Shown here one piece after another: positions 44,895 to 56,004 of a stretch of DNA of 64,000 bases (position 1 is its first letter; every line of letters begins with the position of its first letter). The DNA is taken from assembly GCA_029532415.1 (NCBI GenBank), contig JAQOTA010000028.1, positions 310,001 through 374,000 of the forward strand, read 5' to 3'. The notes under the pieces were generated by a model that was not told the origin of the DNA, made no database searches, and saw only the letters and a list, made by a program, of their open reading frames with translations. The translations under genes and the position numbers were made by a program. The DNA is from Marasmius tenuissimus (taxonomy: Eukaryota > Basidiomycota > Agaricomycetes > Agaricales > Marasmiaceae).

Positions 44895-45120
44895 CGGCGT
44901 TCAATCAGGTCGGCGTTTAGATGATCGAATCGGCGTTTAGATGATCGAGTCGGCGTTTAGATGATCGAGTCGGCGTTTAAATTATCTGGTTGGCGTTTAT
45001 CTGACCGGCGTTTATCTGACAGGCGTTTATCTGACCGGCGTTTATCTGACCGGCGTTTATCTGAACGGCGTTTATCTGGCCGGCGTTTAGATTACATGAT
45101 CCGGCATTCAACTGGCGTTT
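44895..45120 (+). repeat. Two-tier tandem repeat: 20-bp units switching to 15-bp units
   Basis: Four 20-bp units CGGCGTTTAGATGATCGAGT (44911-44990, the last diverged) pass without a gap into about seven 15-bp units CGGCGTTTATCTGAC (44991-45095), with degenerate copies at both ends. Both units share the core CGGCGTTTA. Confidence 0.9.
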
Positions 45121-45646
45121 GTTTGCTCAGCTTGTAGGGCTGGGTTACGAACCAAACCCTTTGATACATACTATTGATACGGCGTTTGATACAATCGATA
45201 CGGGCTGGGTTCGGGAATTCGCCGTATTGAACTGTTTTGAACCCTGGTGGTTGGTCTCCTCAACACAGGGATTGGATAGGTGGAAGACAAGTTTTATCGA
45301 TCAGTATTCAAGTTTTCGGGTCCCACCAGATCTTCAGGCGTGTTCAGACCCAGGTTTGATCGAATAAATTTTGCTGTCCAAGAAGACGAGGTCCAGTCCG
45401 GGGCCGGAGTCCGGGTCTGAGGGGAATTTCAAGTAATGGCTGACCACCGAGCACGGATTTACCGTCGTCCCGCTCTTCAAGCTGGAGATCGGGGCACAAA
45501 AGGATAAGAAAATCCTTTGCTTTAGCCTCTGAGCTTTAAGGCGTCTTTGATACATCAGAGGTGATCATCGTATCCAACTCAAAATTTTGAGTCACAGGCA
45601 ACGGGCGCTAAGCGAGCGCCTATCGGTTTGAAACAGTTCAAAATGT
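45121..45646. other. Gene-free stretch beside the RPB1 fragment
   Basis: No coding frame with recognisable homology. In particular no further CTD heptads in any frame, which shows the RPB1 copy is cut short here. Confidence 0.55.
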
Positions 45647-48600
45647 TCACCCAATCGGCGTCGAGGCCGGCATGTATTGAACCAAACTCCGGAGGAGTTT
45701 GAAACCCAGCCCGTCACTTTGCTGTTTGAGACCGGACGACAGGCCGGTGGGTGAAGATCGTGGTGGTGTAGGACTGAAGGATGGCGACTGTGGGCTGTAT
45801 CGTGGTAACGTAGGCAAGAACGAGGGACTCGTTGATGAATACCTCGGACTCGTAGGTGAATACGCAGGACTTGTAGGGTTGAAAGCAGGCGATGTAGGCG
45901 AGTACGTCGGCGAGGTCGCAGAACCTCCTCGCCCAGGCTCGTAGAAGGGCGACGTTGCGTAGGGAGATGTTCCGAACGGCGACGTTGCACCCCCAAACGG
46001 TGATTGGGGTACGAAACCTGGAGATGTAGGAGAGTAGGCATTGGGCGAGCTCGGGCTGTAGCCTGGACCTGCGGGCGACATTGCTCCCGCGCCAAGAGGG
46101 CTCTGGCCGTAGGGCATCCATTGGAAGTTGCTTGGGTCGTCGCCGCCATTGACAGCCAACGGCGAGAAGGCAGCTGACTCGGATTTGAAGGCATGATCCC
46201 GCCACATGGGGGAGTTCGAATCGTAGGGTGTCATCGCGACTTGTCCTGGTGTCATTCCGCCATCAGCCTGAGCAGCCAACATGAACACGGGTAGGCGGTG
46301 GTCCACAATTGCGTCCTTGAGCATATTGATGTCCAGGGCAACATTGAATGCACCGGTACCCATTGGTGCCATCTGGCCGAACATGATGTTCTCCGCGATA
46401 CCATGACAGTCATCCTTCTCCCCGACAGCGGCAGCTTCCATGAGAATTTCTGTAGAAAATATATATCAGCCTTGCATGGGAGAAGAATCGAACAGTAAAC
46501 GTACCGACAGTCTCCTCGAATGAACACCTCATAAGCGCACCAGTATCAGCACGGTTAATACCGTGTCGAGTGATGGCCATGAGTGAACCGCGATGAGTCA
46601 TGAGGTCACAAAGAAGGGACAAATGCCTGTAGTTGACATACGAACCATCGAACTCGATGACGTTTCGCAGTTCCTTCATGATAGCAGCCCGAGCACCTTC
46701 AATACCGAGGACATTGAAGACCTCCACGCAACTGTTCGAGTAGGTGCGCTTGAAGTCCACGCCATCAATCGTCATCACCGTCTTCAGGTTGACACCGTCC
46801 GTTTCCAGCACCCACTCCTTCTCCTTCTCGACAACCAGGCCTCCATCGTTCTTCAGCTCAACCCTGTCGTGCTTCATCAAGAAGACACGATTGACACCTT
46901 GCACACCTCGCAAACTGACCGAGTTCAACATAGTGTTCTCGAGTTGCCGCAGGAAGATATCCTCCTCAACAGACTCGAGACCGTCCTCATCCTTGTCCGC
47001 ACCACCCAGAACTCTGCAACGAATCACCAACTTCTCCGAGTTATCTTCACTCCATATGACGAAGAGGTCGGTCTTGAAGCTCTCTGCTATCCGGCTCGCT
47101 ACATAGTTCATAGTCAACTTACGATCAATCATCTTGGCACGATCAAGCTCGAGTCGAAGCAACCATGGTGATTGCAGGTGGAGTTTGGACTCAACCTCTT
47201 CGTCAGGAATGGCGAAGAACGACTCGACGAACACTTGATCCTCCTCGATAATTGTCGAGCTGGGGTCGGGATCGTACCATATTTCGACAGCTGCCGTGAC
47301 CGTGCGGAGGGATGTGTAGGCGAGTTCCTGCTGGACGTTCTTCGCCAGGACGGGATCCGTTGACACGTGCGGCTCGAGGTAAACCGACAACGAAGGAGTT
47401 TTGATGTTCGTCGCCACATTGATAATTTCCTTCAAACGTGGCACACCGAGTGTGACGTTCTTACTCGACACACCAGCATAGTGGAAGGTGTTCAGAGTCA
47501 TCTGCGTCGCGGGTTCTCCAATAGATTGTGCAGCCAACATTCCACACATCTCTCCTGGGTTGGCGAGGGATTGATTGAACTTTGATTCAACCTCTCCCAA
47601 CACCCAGTCGAAGGCTTCGTGGTTGAGATGGAACCGCTCCAAAACACGTCGACTTGCGAAGGCAGCCCTAAGATGCATTCGGAAACGCAGAGTAGCGTTA
47701 GCCTGAGCTTCTATACTGAGGGCATCATCCCCACGGACGACGATCAGGCGATCACACAAAGCCTTGACTTGATCAATGATGTACGCCGGTTCGAGGTCAC
47801 TAGGCTTTCGTCGATCAATGTGGAAGATCTGCATGGCATTTTGGACGATACGCTGGATGTTGACGGGAAGGTACTGGCTGACATTTGGATCTTGGCGGGG
47901 GAAAATGAAGTTTCGTAGGAGGCGACGGTCCTCAACGAGCGTAGTAAACTCCTCATCGAGTTTGGTCTGAAGCTCCAGGGAGCTATCATCAAGCCCAACT
48001 TGCAGCACACCGGGGAGGAAACCGCCACTGGGATCAGTGACATCTACTCGGTAATTGTGTTCGAATTCCTTATCGTTGAGTCCGAAGGTGTCGGTACTCT
48101 GCTTCTCGATAAATGCGCCGTCCATGCCGTCCTCTCCATAAACGAACTGGATGAGATCCCCCAACGAGTTCCGCACCGTCCCGTCATAACAGACCATGAC
48201 ATCTTCCAAAGCCTTCACCAACCGACACTGGATGTAACCAGTCTCAGCTGTCTTGACGGCGGTATCGATGAGGCCCTCTCTTCCAGCCATCGCATGGAAA
48301 AAGAACTCCTGCGGTGTCAATCCTCGGAGGTAAGAGTTCTCGACGAACCCTCTGGCCTCCGGACTGAAGTCGTCCTTATGGAAGTGAGGGAGCGTCCGGT
48401 GCCGGAATCCAAAAGGAATACGTTTTCCCTCCACACTCTGCTGCCCGACACACACTGACATCTGCGAGATGTTGATGAACGAACCCTTTGATCCAGCAAC
48501 CACCATCTGCTTGACGTTGTTGTCCTCCTTCAAATTCTTCTGCGCAAACCGACCGGACGTATCACGAGCCAAGTTGAGCTGTCGCTCCACCAAGCTCTCG

Positions 48601-48862
48601 AACGATTCACGGATAGTCATACCGGGCGCAGCCTTCAGACGGTCATGGTAGGCATCATCAATGATCTTCGCCACGTTCGCCTTACTCTCCGCAATCGTCT
48701 TGGTGATGAAGGACATGGTGCCCGTATCTGCAATTGTGTCGCCAATACCGATACTGAAGCCGTTGTGAAAGAGCCAGAAGTTGACGACCATCTGCAACCC
48801 AGTGAAGAGCTGCTTAGTCGCCTCAGGACCCTTCTCCCGAAACACGACGTGGACAAGACCAC
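45647..48862 (-). pseudogene. RPB1: RPB1 (RNA polymerase II largest subunit) copy, 3' part
   Basis: Carries the second half of RPB1 from [13 protein letters not shown] to a shortened CTD. Recognisable are [44 protein letters not shown], the bridge-helix region [20 protein letters not shown], and the trigger-loop region [46 protein letters not shown] and [20 protein letters not shown] follow. A 55-nt intron near 46447-46501 joins EETV to EILMEAA. Signs of decay: [13 protein letters not shown] has Cys where RPB1 has an almost invariant Arg (a C-to-T change), and GGREG is AGREG. After about ten heptad-like repeats (SPTYSPTSPAFNPTSPAYS) the CTD runs into unrelated sequence and stops, where agaricomycete RPB1 has many more heptads. 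Together with the 5' part at 56392-58860 this is a broken extra copy. Confidence 0.85.
48858..48862. repeat. Target-site duplication of element 2, ACCAC (left)
   Basis: ACCAC before the LTR is repeated at 56392-56396 after it. Removing the element and one copy rejoins the RPB1 frame precisely (GASQGG to LVHVVF). Confidence 0.9.
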
Positions 48863-49390
48863 TATCACAAAACCACTACTCACCTGTTCAGATGTGGTTT
48901 TGATGATAAGGGAATAACTGATGTGAATGCAGAGAGCAGAGGAGATGTTGTCAAAGGACAGAAGACGTTCTTTAGTCTGAGGTTTATGCCTCAGACGATC
49001 TAGCTTATATACATGGATTCTATAGGACCCCAGACACTATCTAAGACCTATGATACCTAAGCTGACTGATGCACTCGTCAGGATGAGTCTACTATGAGTC
49101 GTGATGGTGCAATCAAGGTGTAAGTATGAGTCGAGTGAGTCGTAAGAGTCAACTCGAGTGGTTGAGCTGTCCACACAGCACATGACTCGCCGTAGTCATG
49201 GTGTGGCAGATCTAGACCTATGCGTATCCCCTTTAGTTACAGATCTATCTAGATGAGTCCAGACCGAATCTATAGAACAAGAGATCAGATATCTACTGAT
49301 AAGATGTTGGATTGGATCGAATGATATGATAACTACATGGCACAGATAAGATATAGGGAGATTAGATGTAGAGAGAGAAAATCTGTGACA
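48863..49390 (-). repeat. 3' LTR of element 2
   Basis: In element sense it starts TGTCACAGATTT and ends TTTTGTGATA; 528 bp, identical by eye to 55864-56391. The Pol stop codon lies inside it (49362-49364). Confidence 0.93.
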
Positions 49391-52300
49391 TTACCCCCCC
49401 TCTTGGTTCGAGCTCCGATGAGAACACATGGACTTCATTTTCGAAAAATTCATCCATTTCAATAACCCTTACTGGTCTAAGTCCAAGCTTCTTGTACTCC
49501 TTGACTTTCTCTGGAGCGTTTTTTAAGTTGCTGGCTGGTTCCCAGGAGTCTTCATCTCGGCTTTCACCTTCCCATCTTACTAAGTAATAAGTTGTCTTTC
49601 CACGAATACGATGTTGCAGGATTCTGTCAACCACCCATTCTAAGTGACCCTTCACCACAATTGGTTCAGGTGCAGGTGGCTTTTGTCCAACGATAGTGGG
49701 TTCGTTATATGTGGCAAGCTTGCTGGCATGAAAAACAGGATGATATGCTCGAAATTTCGATGGCATCTGAAGTTTAAAGGTAACCGGTGACAACTTTTCA
49801 ATAATTGTGAAAGGTCCCTCGTATCTCGGATTGAGTGCCCGTTCCTTGTCCTGATAATCTTTCAGATTCAGTAGTACTTTATCTCCAACTTTGAAGGGAA
49901 CATTTTGAACCCCCTGGTCGTAGTACCACTTCATCCTTTCAGCTGCGAGCTTCAGGGCTGCTTTCGCTTGCTCCTCAGCATCAAGTCTTTGATGAAAAAT
50001 GTCGTTAAGGTCGTTGTTCTTTGAAAGCTCTTTGGCCAACGTTGGTCCAGCTCGTAAGTGTCGACCATACTCCAAGAAGAAAGGACTTGACTTTGTCCCT
50101 TCATGTGCTGCGTTGTTGTAAGCGAATTCTGCCACATTTAGCAGTAGCGACCAATCATCAAGATTGTAGTCAACGTAGCACCGGAGATATTGTTCCAGAC
50201 TTTGATTCACTCGTTCTGTTTGTCCATCTGTTTGTGGATGATAAGATGTCGACATCGTTGATTTAATTCCAAGGAGTTTGCACCATTCTTGGAATATTTC
50301 AGCAGCGAACTGTGTTCCTCTATCCGAAATGATCTGATATGGAAGTCCATGCAGAGGGTAGATTCTGTCATACAGTAACCTTGCAAGGTCCTTTGCAGAG
50401 AAGTTATTCGTGATAGGGAAGAAGTGAGCCCGCTTGGTGAGTCGATCAACCACAACACAGATTGCATTGTATTCGAGCGAAGGTGGTAGCTGGGTAATAA
50501 GGTCGATGGAGATAATCTCCCAAGGTCCGTTAGGGACCTCATTTGGCTGTAATGGTCCAAATGGCTGTTCAGGGCGATTCTTGCTACGCTGGCAAGTATC
50601 ACAACCTGTGACATATTTCTTCACAAAGACTGACATGCCAGGCCACCAATAGTTACGAGTTACTAGTTCGTAAGTCTTCCATCTACCAGGGTGTCCGGCA
50701 GAGGTGATATCGTGGTGGATTTGAACAACTCGTCGTCGTAAGTGGTCGTCTGTGCTTTTGGGAATGTAAACTTTTCCTCGATAGAGTAGAAGTCCATTCT
50801 CGAAGTTCCAATCTTCCAGAGATTTCTTGAATTCTCGTGGTCCTGATTCCAGAAGTGACTTATAGTCCTTCGTAAGTTCATCTGATAGCAATGCTTCTTT
50901 GACCTCTCTTAGGATTTGATCGTCGTCTACAGGCGATTCATGAGTAGCCTCGAGCGCCTGAATGGCAAAAAATTCAGGTTTGAGCAAAATTTGATCGCGA
51001 TTATCGAGGTTTACCCCCTCCTCATGATCTGGCCTCCTGGACAGAGGGTCTTCTGCTTGCATTGTTTTACCAGGTTTATGGTGTAGGGAATAGTTAAAGC
51101 GTGTGAGGTACAGAGCCCATCTCGCTTGCCTCCTAGTTAATTTCTGGGCTGATTTGAAGTATGTCAGATTCTGATGATCCGACCAAATCTCGAATTTTTC
51201 CGGATGTCCTTCCAGATAATGTCTATATTCTTCCAATGCGCGAATTATTGCAAGTAGTTCTTTGTCATAGATCTCATAATTACGTTCATGTATATCAAGA
51301 GATTTTGAATAGAACGCAACTGGATGCCAGAGTTGATCTGCTGGGTCCAGTTGAGATAAGACAGCGCCAATGGCGAAGTCGCTAGCATCGGTAGAAAGGC
51401 GGAATGGACTTGTGTCATCTGGAATTCGAAGTATGGGAGCTGAAGTAAAGGCCTTTTTCAGAGCCTCAAAAGCATTCTTTTGATCTTCGCCCCATGCCCA
51501 AGGTTGTTCTTTCTTGGTAAGAGTGGTGAGTGGTTTCGCAATCTTCGCAAAATCTTTGATGAATCTACGATAGAAGTTTGCGAATCCCAGGAAAGCTTGC
51601 ACATGCTTTACTTTTGCAGGTATTGGCCGCTCTTGAACTCCTGAAAGTTTCTTTGGATCCATCGCAACGTGTCCCTTCGAGATGATCATACCAAGATAAT
51701 CAATTTGATCCTTCTCAAAGAAGCACTTCTCCGCTTTAGCGTAGAGATCGTTATCTCGAAGCCTTTTCAGAACTTCTTGAACGATTTTGCGATGTTCTTC
51801 TAAGTCGTTTCCAAAGATAAGAATGTCGTCTAAGTACACCATAACTTTGCCATCCCGGATAAGATCTCCCAAGATGTCATTCATCATCGACTGAAATGTC
51901 GCTGGTGCATTTGAAAACCCAAAGTACATAACCGTAGCCTCAAATAATCCTCGTTTTGTTATGAATGCTGTCTTCCACTCATCACCTTCACGAATGCGGA
52001 CGTTATTATATCCCCATCGTAGATCGATCTTGGTGAAAATTGATGCTTGGCTAAGCGAATCAATTAGATCTGAGATCCGTGGAATTGGATAGCGATTCTT
52101 CACAGTTACGGAGTTGAGGGTACGATAGTCCATTACAGGTCTAAGACTTCCATCATGTTTTTTGACAAAGAAGAAAGGTGCGGCTACAGGACTTTTTGAA
52201 GGTCTAATGTAACCCTTTCGGAGTTCCTCATCAATCCACTCATCCAAAGAGTTTCGTTCTTTTGGAGATAGCGGGTATAGTTTGGATGGTTTGGGAAGTG

Positions 52301-53149
52301 TTGAGTCTTCCACAAACTCAATTGGATGGTCGTATGCCTTACGTTCCGGCATCCGCTCTGACTTTCTCTTGGAAAAGACGTCGCCATAGGGATGTAACCA
52401 TTTTGGCACATGGGACTTCCAATTTCTGGTGTCCTCATCTGATCCGTCGAGATCCTCGTCCAAGTCATCTTCGAACATGGACGCAATAACTTTTGCTTGT
52501 TCACGGTCATCTGGGTCTTCAATATCTACCCAGTTGATGTAAGGATTGTCGGAGTCTTCCTCTCCTAAACTGTCCAGTGAGTCATCCCACGGCAATCCTG
52601 AGTCGAGTTCGAGTTCTTCGGTTCCAGCCTCGAAATCTGGTGTTTTACGGACTCTAGTGGCGCATGTATCTGGACACCTGGAGAACTTCCATTCACCTTT
52701 ACGCCAGTCTATTTCTGGGTTGTGCTTGTATAGATAAGAGTAGCCAATCATCATTTCCTTGTCCCCAAGCTGGGTGACGAAAAGGTAATGTGTGGTCTTA
52801 TGGGTCCCAATTTGCACATAGGCGCGGACATATTCCCTTATTTGTCCTGAAATATTGAAAGTTCCATCCGCATTTTTAACTTCATACGGAGTTGCCAGTT
52901 TATTTGTTACCAGGTGATTTCTTTCAACGAATGATTTATCGATGAAATTCGTTGTGGCACCAGAATCAACTAGAGCCTCGGTCTGCACTTTATATCCGTA
53001 TACCCAAAGTGTAACTGGAATTCTAAAAGAAAAAGTCTTGTTGCGAGCAATATTTACTGTACAAGATTCCAGTCCTACTTCTACTGAGTCCTGCTCAGTG
53101 CCGAACGAGGGTACACTACTCCCTGACTGTAGATCACAGACGTTATCCT
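49362..53149 (-). CDS. pol: Pol of element 2: protease, RT, RNase H, integrase, chromodomain
   Basis: The frame opens at 53201 and has no ATG before deep inside the protease, so it must be made as a fusion with Gag; its frame is -1 relative to Gag with about 50 nt overlap. Protease: LVDSGATTNFID. RT: HDGSLRPVMDYRTLN, FTKIDLRWGYNNVRI, APATFQSMMNDIL and catalytic YLDDILIF. RNase H: LSTDASDFAIGAVL, YEIYDKELLAI, IWSDHQNL, EDPLSRRPD. Integrase: HHDITSAGHPGRWKT..CDTCQRSK zinc finger, then SIDLI, ISDRGTQF and TDGQTERVNQ carrying the DDE residues. The C-terminus has PRYEGPFTIIEKLSPVTFKL and a chromodomain-like YLVRWEGESRDEDSWEP. The last codons read through the polypurine tract (EPRGGVM) into the LTR. 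Confidence 0.93.
49391..49404 (-). promoter_or_regulatory. Polypurine tract of element 2
   Basis: In element sense AAGAGGGGGGGTAA abuts the 3' LTR. It is also coding sequence for the end of Pol. Confidence 0.75.
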
Positions 53150-54691
53150 CTACAGTCCTTCGGGAAAATCCACATTGGATCGTCGAATTGCCTTCTTCCC
53201 TTTACCGGTTGGTTGAGAAGGTCCCGCCTGCACTCCATCGACTTGTGCAGTTGTCCCCATTTCGGAAGACTCGGTTTCGACTATTTCCTGGATACTCGCA
53301 GAGTTGATGTTGACTTCGGATGGGGCATCCGAGGTGTCAATATCATATTCTTTGGCCATTTCCATTAGCCGTTGGTAGAAGGTTTTGCCGGAGGCTGTAC
53401 CTTTACCAGAGTTTCCATTCTTGTTGCCTTGACCTGATGTTGAAGGATTTGACGTTGAAGCTCTTGGAGCAGGTCGTTTATGCTCATTCCCAGGCTTTTC
53501 GTAACAATCATTGGTGTTATGTGTTTTCGATTTAGCCTTGAAGCCTTTACCAGAGCAGATCTGACATAGTTTCTGCTTGGCATCTTGGGAATTTGCGTGT
53601 TTCGCCTTGACCTTCTTTGCCGAGTCTATATCCATCGCATCAGGGTCAGACTTCTTATTATTGCCATTGCCTGTGTTACTGCTACCGCCAGTAGCAAAAA
53701 CATCCCTTGTCGACTTTTCCGGGTGAAGGAACTTATACGTCTTGATCAGAAGCTCGAGATAAGCATCCCATTTCTTAGGAATTTGGTTGTTAACCTCATA
53801 AGGAACCATCACACTACGCAGGTCCTTGGGTATAACCTCTCTGAGCTTATCTATGAAAAGATTATCGTCCTCATATCCGACCACGCGGGCAAGAGTACGA
53901 TACTGTTCGGCATATTTGATAAAGTCCTTGTGCGCCAAGGTTTCGTTCTTCCAGAGGGCAGTAAGCGCCTTCTTGTAGCTTTCTATATCATCTTTCTCTC
54001 CATAGATGGCAAGTTCGTTAACGAATTCTTGGAAAGTGCCCAAGTCTTCGCCTGCAGTAAGCTTATCAAAGTATTTCTGCAGGTACGTTGCAGCAGCACC
54101 TCGTACACGGGTAAGAGCCGTGACGATTTGATGCTTGTCGGTAATGATTCCATAATGCGAGTTGTACAAACTGAGTTGATTTACCCAGTCCTTCAAGTTC
54201 ACTTTCGAATCTGATCCAGAAAATGTTGGTGGTTCTGGGATTTTGAATCCAGCTTTTCCACCACCACCACCGGTTGCGTTATCGACTGACAAGGCATTGA
54301 ATTGGTCCCGGTAGTGCTGTATTTGTTCTTTCATGGATTCCATAACCGCAGTTTGCATCTGCGTCATGAGTTTCAGATCGTTGATTTGTGACTGAAGTAC
54401 AAAGGTGTTGTTGTATGCTCCACTCAGTTCAGGATTGAATTGATCTTTGATTGCTACGACATGATTGTCAACAACCCTTTTCATCCTGTTTACTGCATCT
54501 CCATGGGCATTTCGAATCAATTGACTAAGTTGGGTCATTTGTTCATTGGTGAGACCCATTACATTTTGATCAAAATGTGCAACAAGCAGCTGGTTCCACT
54601 CGTCAATAGTTGGCCACTGGACTTCAGGAAATTCAGGTTCCCAAGCCTCATGTTCTGACAAGTTTGCAATTGGTGCGGGTGTTGTTGACAT
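53150..54691 (-). CDS. gag: Gag of element 2, 513 aa
   Basis: ATG 54691. An acidic N-terminus and coiled-coil region (VLQSQINDLKLMTQMQTAVM) precede a capsid-like part (PPTFSGSDSKVNLKDWVNQL, FVNELAIYGEKDDIESYKKA, LWKNETLAHKDFIKYAEQYR, KWDAYLELLIKTYKFLHPE) typical of fungal chromovirus Gag. A stretched zinc-knuckle-like motif, CQIC then H and C in KTHNTNDC, replaces the compact CCHC box. The tail is Ser/Gly/Asn-rich. It stops at 53150-53152, shortly after the Pol frame opens. I find no canonical -1 slippery heptamer in the overlap. Confidence 0.88.
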   Translation of the reverse strand: MSTTPAPIANLSEHEAWEPEFPEVQWPTIDEWNQLLVAHFDQNVMGLTNEQMTQLSQLIRNAHGDAVNRMKRVVDNHVVAIKDQFNPELSGAYNNTFVLQSQINDLKLMTQMQTAVMESMKEQIQHYRDQFNALSVDNATGGGGGKAGFKIPEPPTFSGSDSKVNLKDWVNQLSLYNSHYGIITDKHQIVTALTRVRGAAATYLQKYFDKLTAGEDLGTFQEFVNELAIYGEKDDIESYKKALTALWKNETLAHKDFIKYAEQYRTLARVVGYEDDNLFIDKLREVIPKDLRSVMVPYEVNNQIPKKWDAYLELLIKTYKFLHPEKSTRDVFATGGSSNTGNGNNKKSDPDAMDIDSAKKVKAKHANSQDAKQKLCQICSGKGFKAKSKTHNTNDCYEKPGNEHKRPAPRASTSNPSTSGQGNKNGNSGKGTASGKTFYQRLMEMAKEYDIDTSDAPSEVNINSASIQEIVETESSEMGTTAQVDGVQAGPSQPTGKGKKAIRRSNVDFPEGL

Positions 54692-54775
54692 TGCTGTTCA
54701 GATGTATTAACGAATTGTTCCATCGTAAATATGAAGAGAAGAAAGAAAGGCTGCCAAGCCGTTATGCCAAGTATA

Positions 54776-55396
54776 TTATACATCAGGGAATATTACATCG
54801 AGATTGTCGATTTCTTGACAAATCTCTACAAGTCTATCCTTTAAGTCATGTAAGGAAACCTTCTTAAACATTTTAATAGCTCCCTTCAACTGTCTCCATT
54901 GGGTATTGGACATCTTGTGCCCCAATTCCTCTGTCTTATCAATCCCATGATAAAAATCCTGAAGTCTATCATACTTCTCCCATACCCTATTTGCAAGCTC
55001 CACTGGTATCCTCATCGGAGGACCTCCCAATTTGGCTTGAGATTCCTCAAACGATAATTCATGGAAAATTCTATCCATGCGCTTAATACAAGCGGCAAGG
55101 AGAGGTTGATATTCGGGAATTCGTCGGAGGTTCTTCGTGCGTCGGAAGTGGAGATGGTTAGGAATGGGTTCAGGAATCTGATATTCGATTCGTTCGAGAA
55201 GAGATAGAGGATTGACTGGTGGAGGTGGAGATGAGAGGCGTTGGAGGAGAGTCCTTCGCTTTTCCAAGCCCATACGAGCAAGTAAGCTGAGACGTTGAGT
55301 GTGTTCACGAGCCTCCTGTTGAAGCTGAAGAGTTTCGGTTGTTGAACGTTTGTTGACAGGTGTGATAAACTGATGGTTCTTGGCTACTTTCGGCAT
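54776..55396 (-). CDS. Extra ORF between 5' LTR and Gag of element 2, 206 aa
   Basis: ATG 55396 opens a 206-aa protein (MPKVAKNHQFITPVNKRS...) ending at 54776, 84 nt before the Gag start. It is basic and helical (LQLQQEAREHTQRLSLLARM), has a Pro/Leu segment (SSPPPPVNPLSLLERIEYQI), then a helical half (NLRRIPEYQPLLAACIKRMD, WRQLKGAIKMFKKVSLHDLK). It has no membrane segment, so it is not Env. I do not recognise a family. Being on the same strand and inside the element, it is probably an accessory protein. The same frame is open further upstream to 55666, but without an ATG that fits better. Confidence 0.65.
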   Translation of the reverse strand: MPKVAKNHQFITPVNKRSTTETLQLQQEAREHTQRLSLLARMGLEKRRTLLQRLSSPPPPVNPLSLLERIEYQIPEPIPNHLHFRRTKNLRRIPEYQPLLAACIKRMDRIFHELSFEESQAKLGGPPMRIPVELANRVWEKYDRLQDFYHGIDKTEELGHKMSNTQWRQLKGAIKMFKKVSLHDLKDRLVEICQEIDNLDVIFPDV

Positions 55397-55850
55397 AACT
55401 ATGGCAAAATGGCATAAGTACAACATATCCCTTTTCAGAAGACATGGTACAAGAAAAGAAAAACCGTATACGGCCATGCATGTTGTCTCGGGGAAAGGGA
55501 AATCGGATCCTAGCACTGTCCACAGCACTACAAGAGGTGAAACATGTTTACCCACGTCTTCAACTCGCAAGACCAGCTGGCCGTCACTTTCGCGGACCAC
55601 CACCGAAGTGGTTTCTGACCTCTTTGCATAATGCAGCGAGTACCCCTTACGCCTAGGGTCCAGCAATTGTCCGTCAGCATGCAGACATTAAAAGTCCACT
55701 CCCACAAGGGGATGCCTTCCGACTAGACACACCAGCCTTTTCAGAACCGATGGCCATATCCCCCAGATCCATATGAGCCCCCAGAACCCTCAGAGACATA
55801 ATGACATGACCTGTAAACAGAAATTACTGCAGAGCAGCAGCAACGAAACA

Positions 55851-55861
55851 AGACTAAAGAA
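55851..55861 (-). promoter_or_regulatory. Self-primer-binding site of element 2
   Basis: In element sense TTCTTTAGTCT, 2 nt after the 5' LTR. It is the exact reverse complement of AGACTAAAGAA at 55969-55979 in the LTR, placed where the transcript should begin. No TGG-type tRNA site is present here. Confidence 0.75.
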
Positions 55862-55968
55862 ACTATCACAAAACCACTACTCACCTGTTCAGATGTGGTT
55901 TTGATGATAAGGGAATAACTGATGTGAATGCAGAGAGCAGAGGAGATGTTGTCAAAGGACAGAAGACG

Positions 55969-55979
55969 TTCTTTAGTCT
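55969..55979 (-). promoter_or_regulatory. Predicted transcript 5' end (R start) and self-primer of element 2
   Basis: AGACTAAAGAA in element sense starts 33 nt from the first base of the TATA box and exactly complements the primer-binding site at 55851-55861. Confidence 0.65.
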
Positions 55980-56004
55980 GAGGTTTATGCCTCAGACGAT
56001 CTAG

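Noticed and set aside
44895..45120. Looks array-like, as a CRISPR might
   Set aside because: Units abut without unique spacers and the host is a eukaryote; it is a tandem repeat.
45592..46194. 200-codon frame overlapping the RPB1 CTD
   Set aside because: Shadow of the Pro/Ser/Tyr heptad repeats in another frame.
46593..47171. 192-codon plus-strand frame inside RPB1
   Set aside because: Antisense shadow of the conserved RPB1 coding sequence.
53150..53201. T TTT CCC as a -1 slippery site in element 2
   Set aside because: After slipping, the A-site tRNA would mispair at its first base; it does not meet the X XXY YYZ rule.
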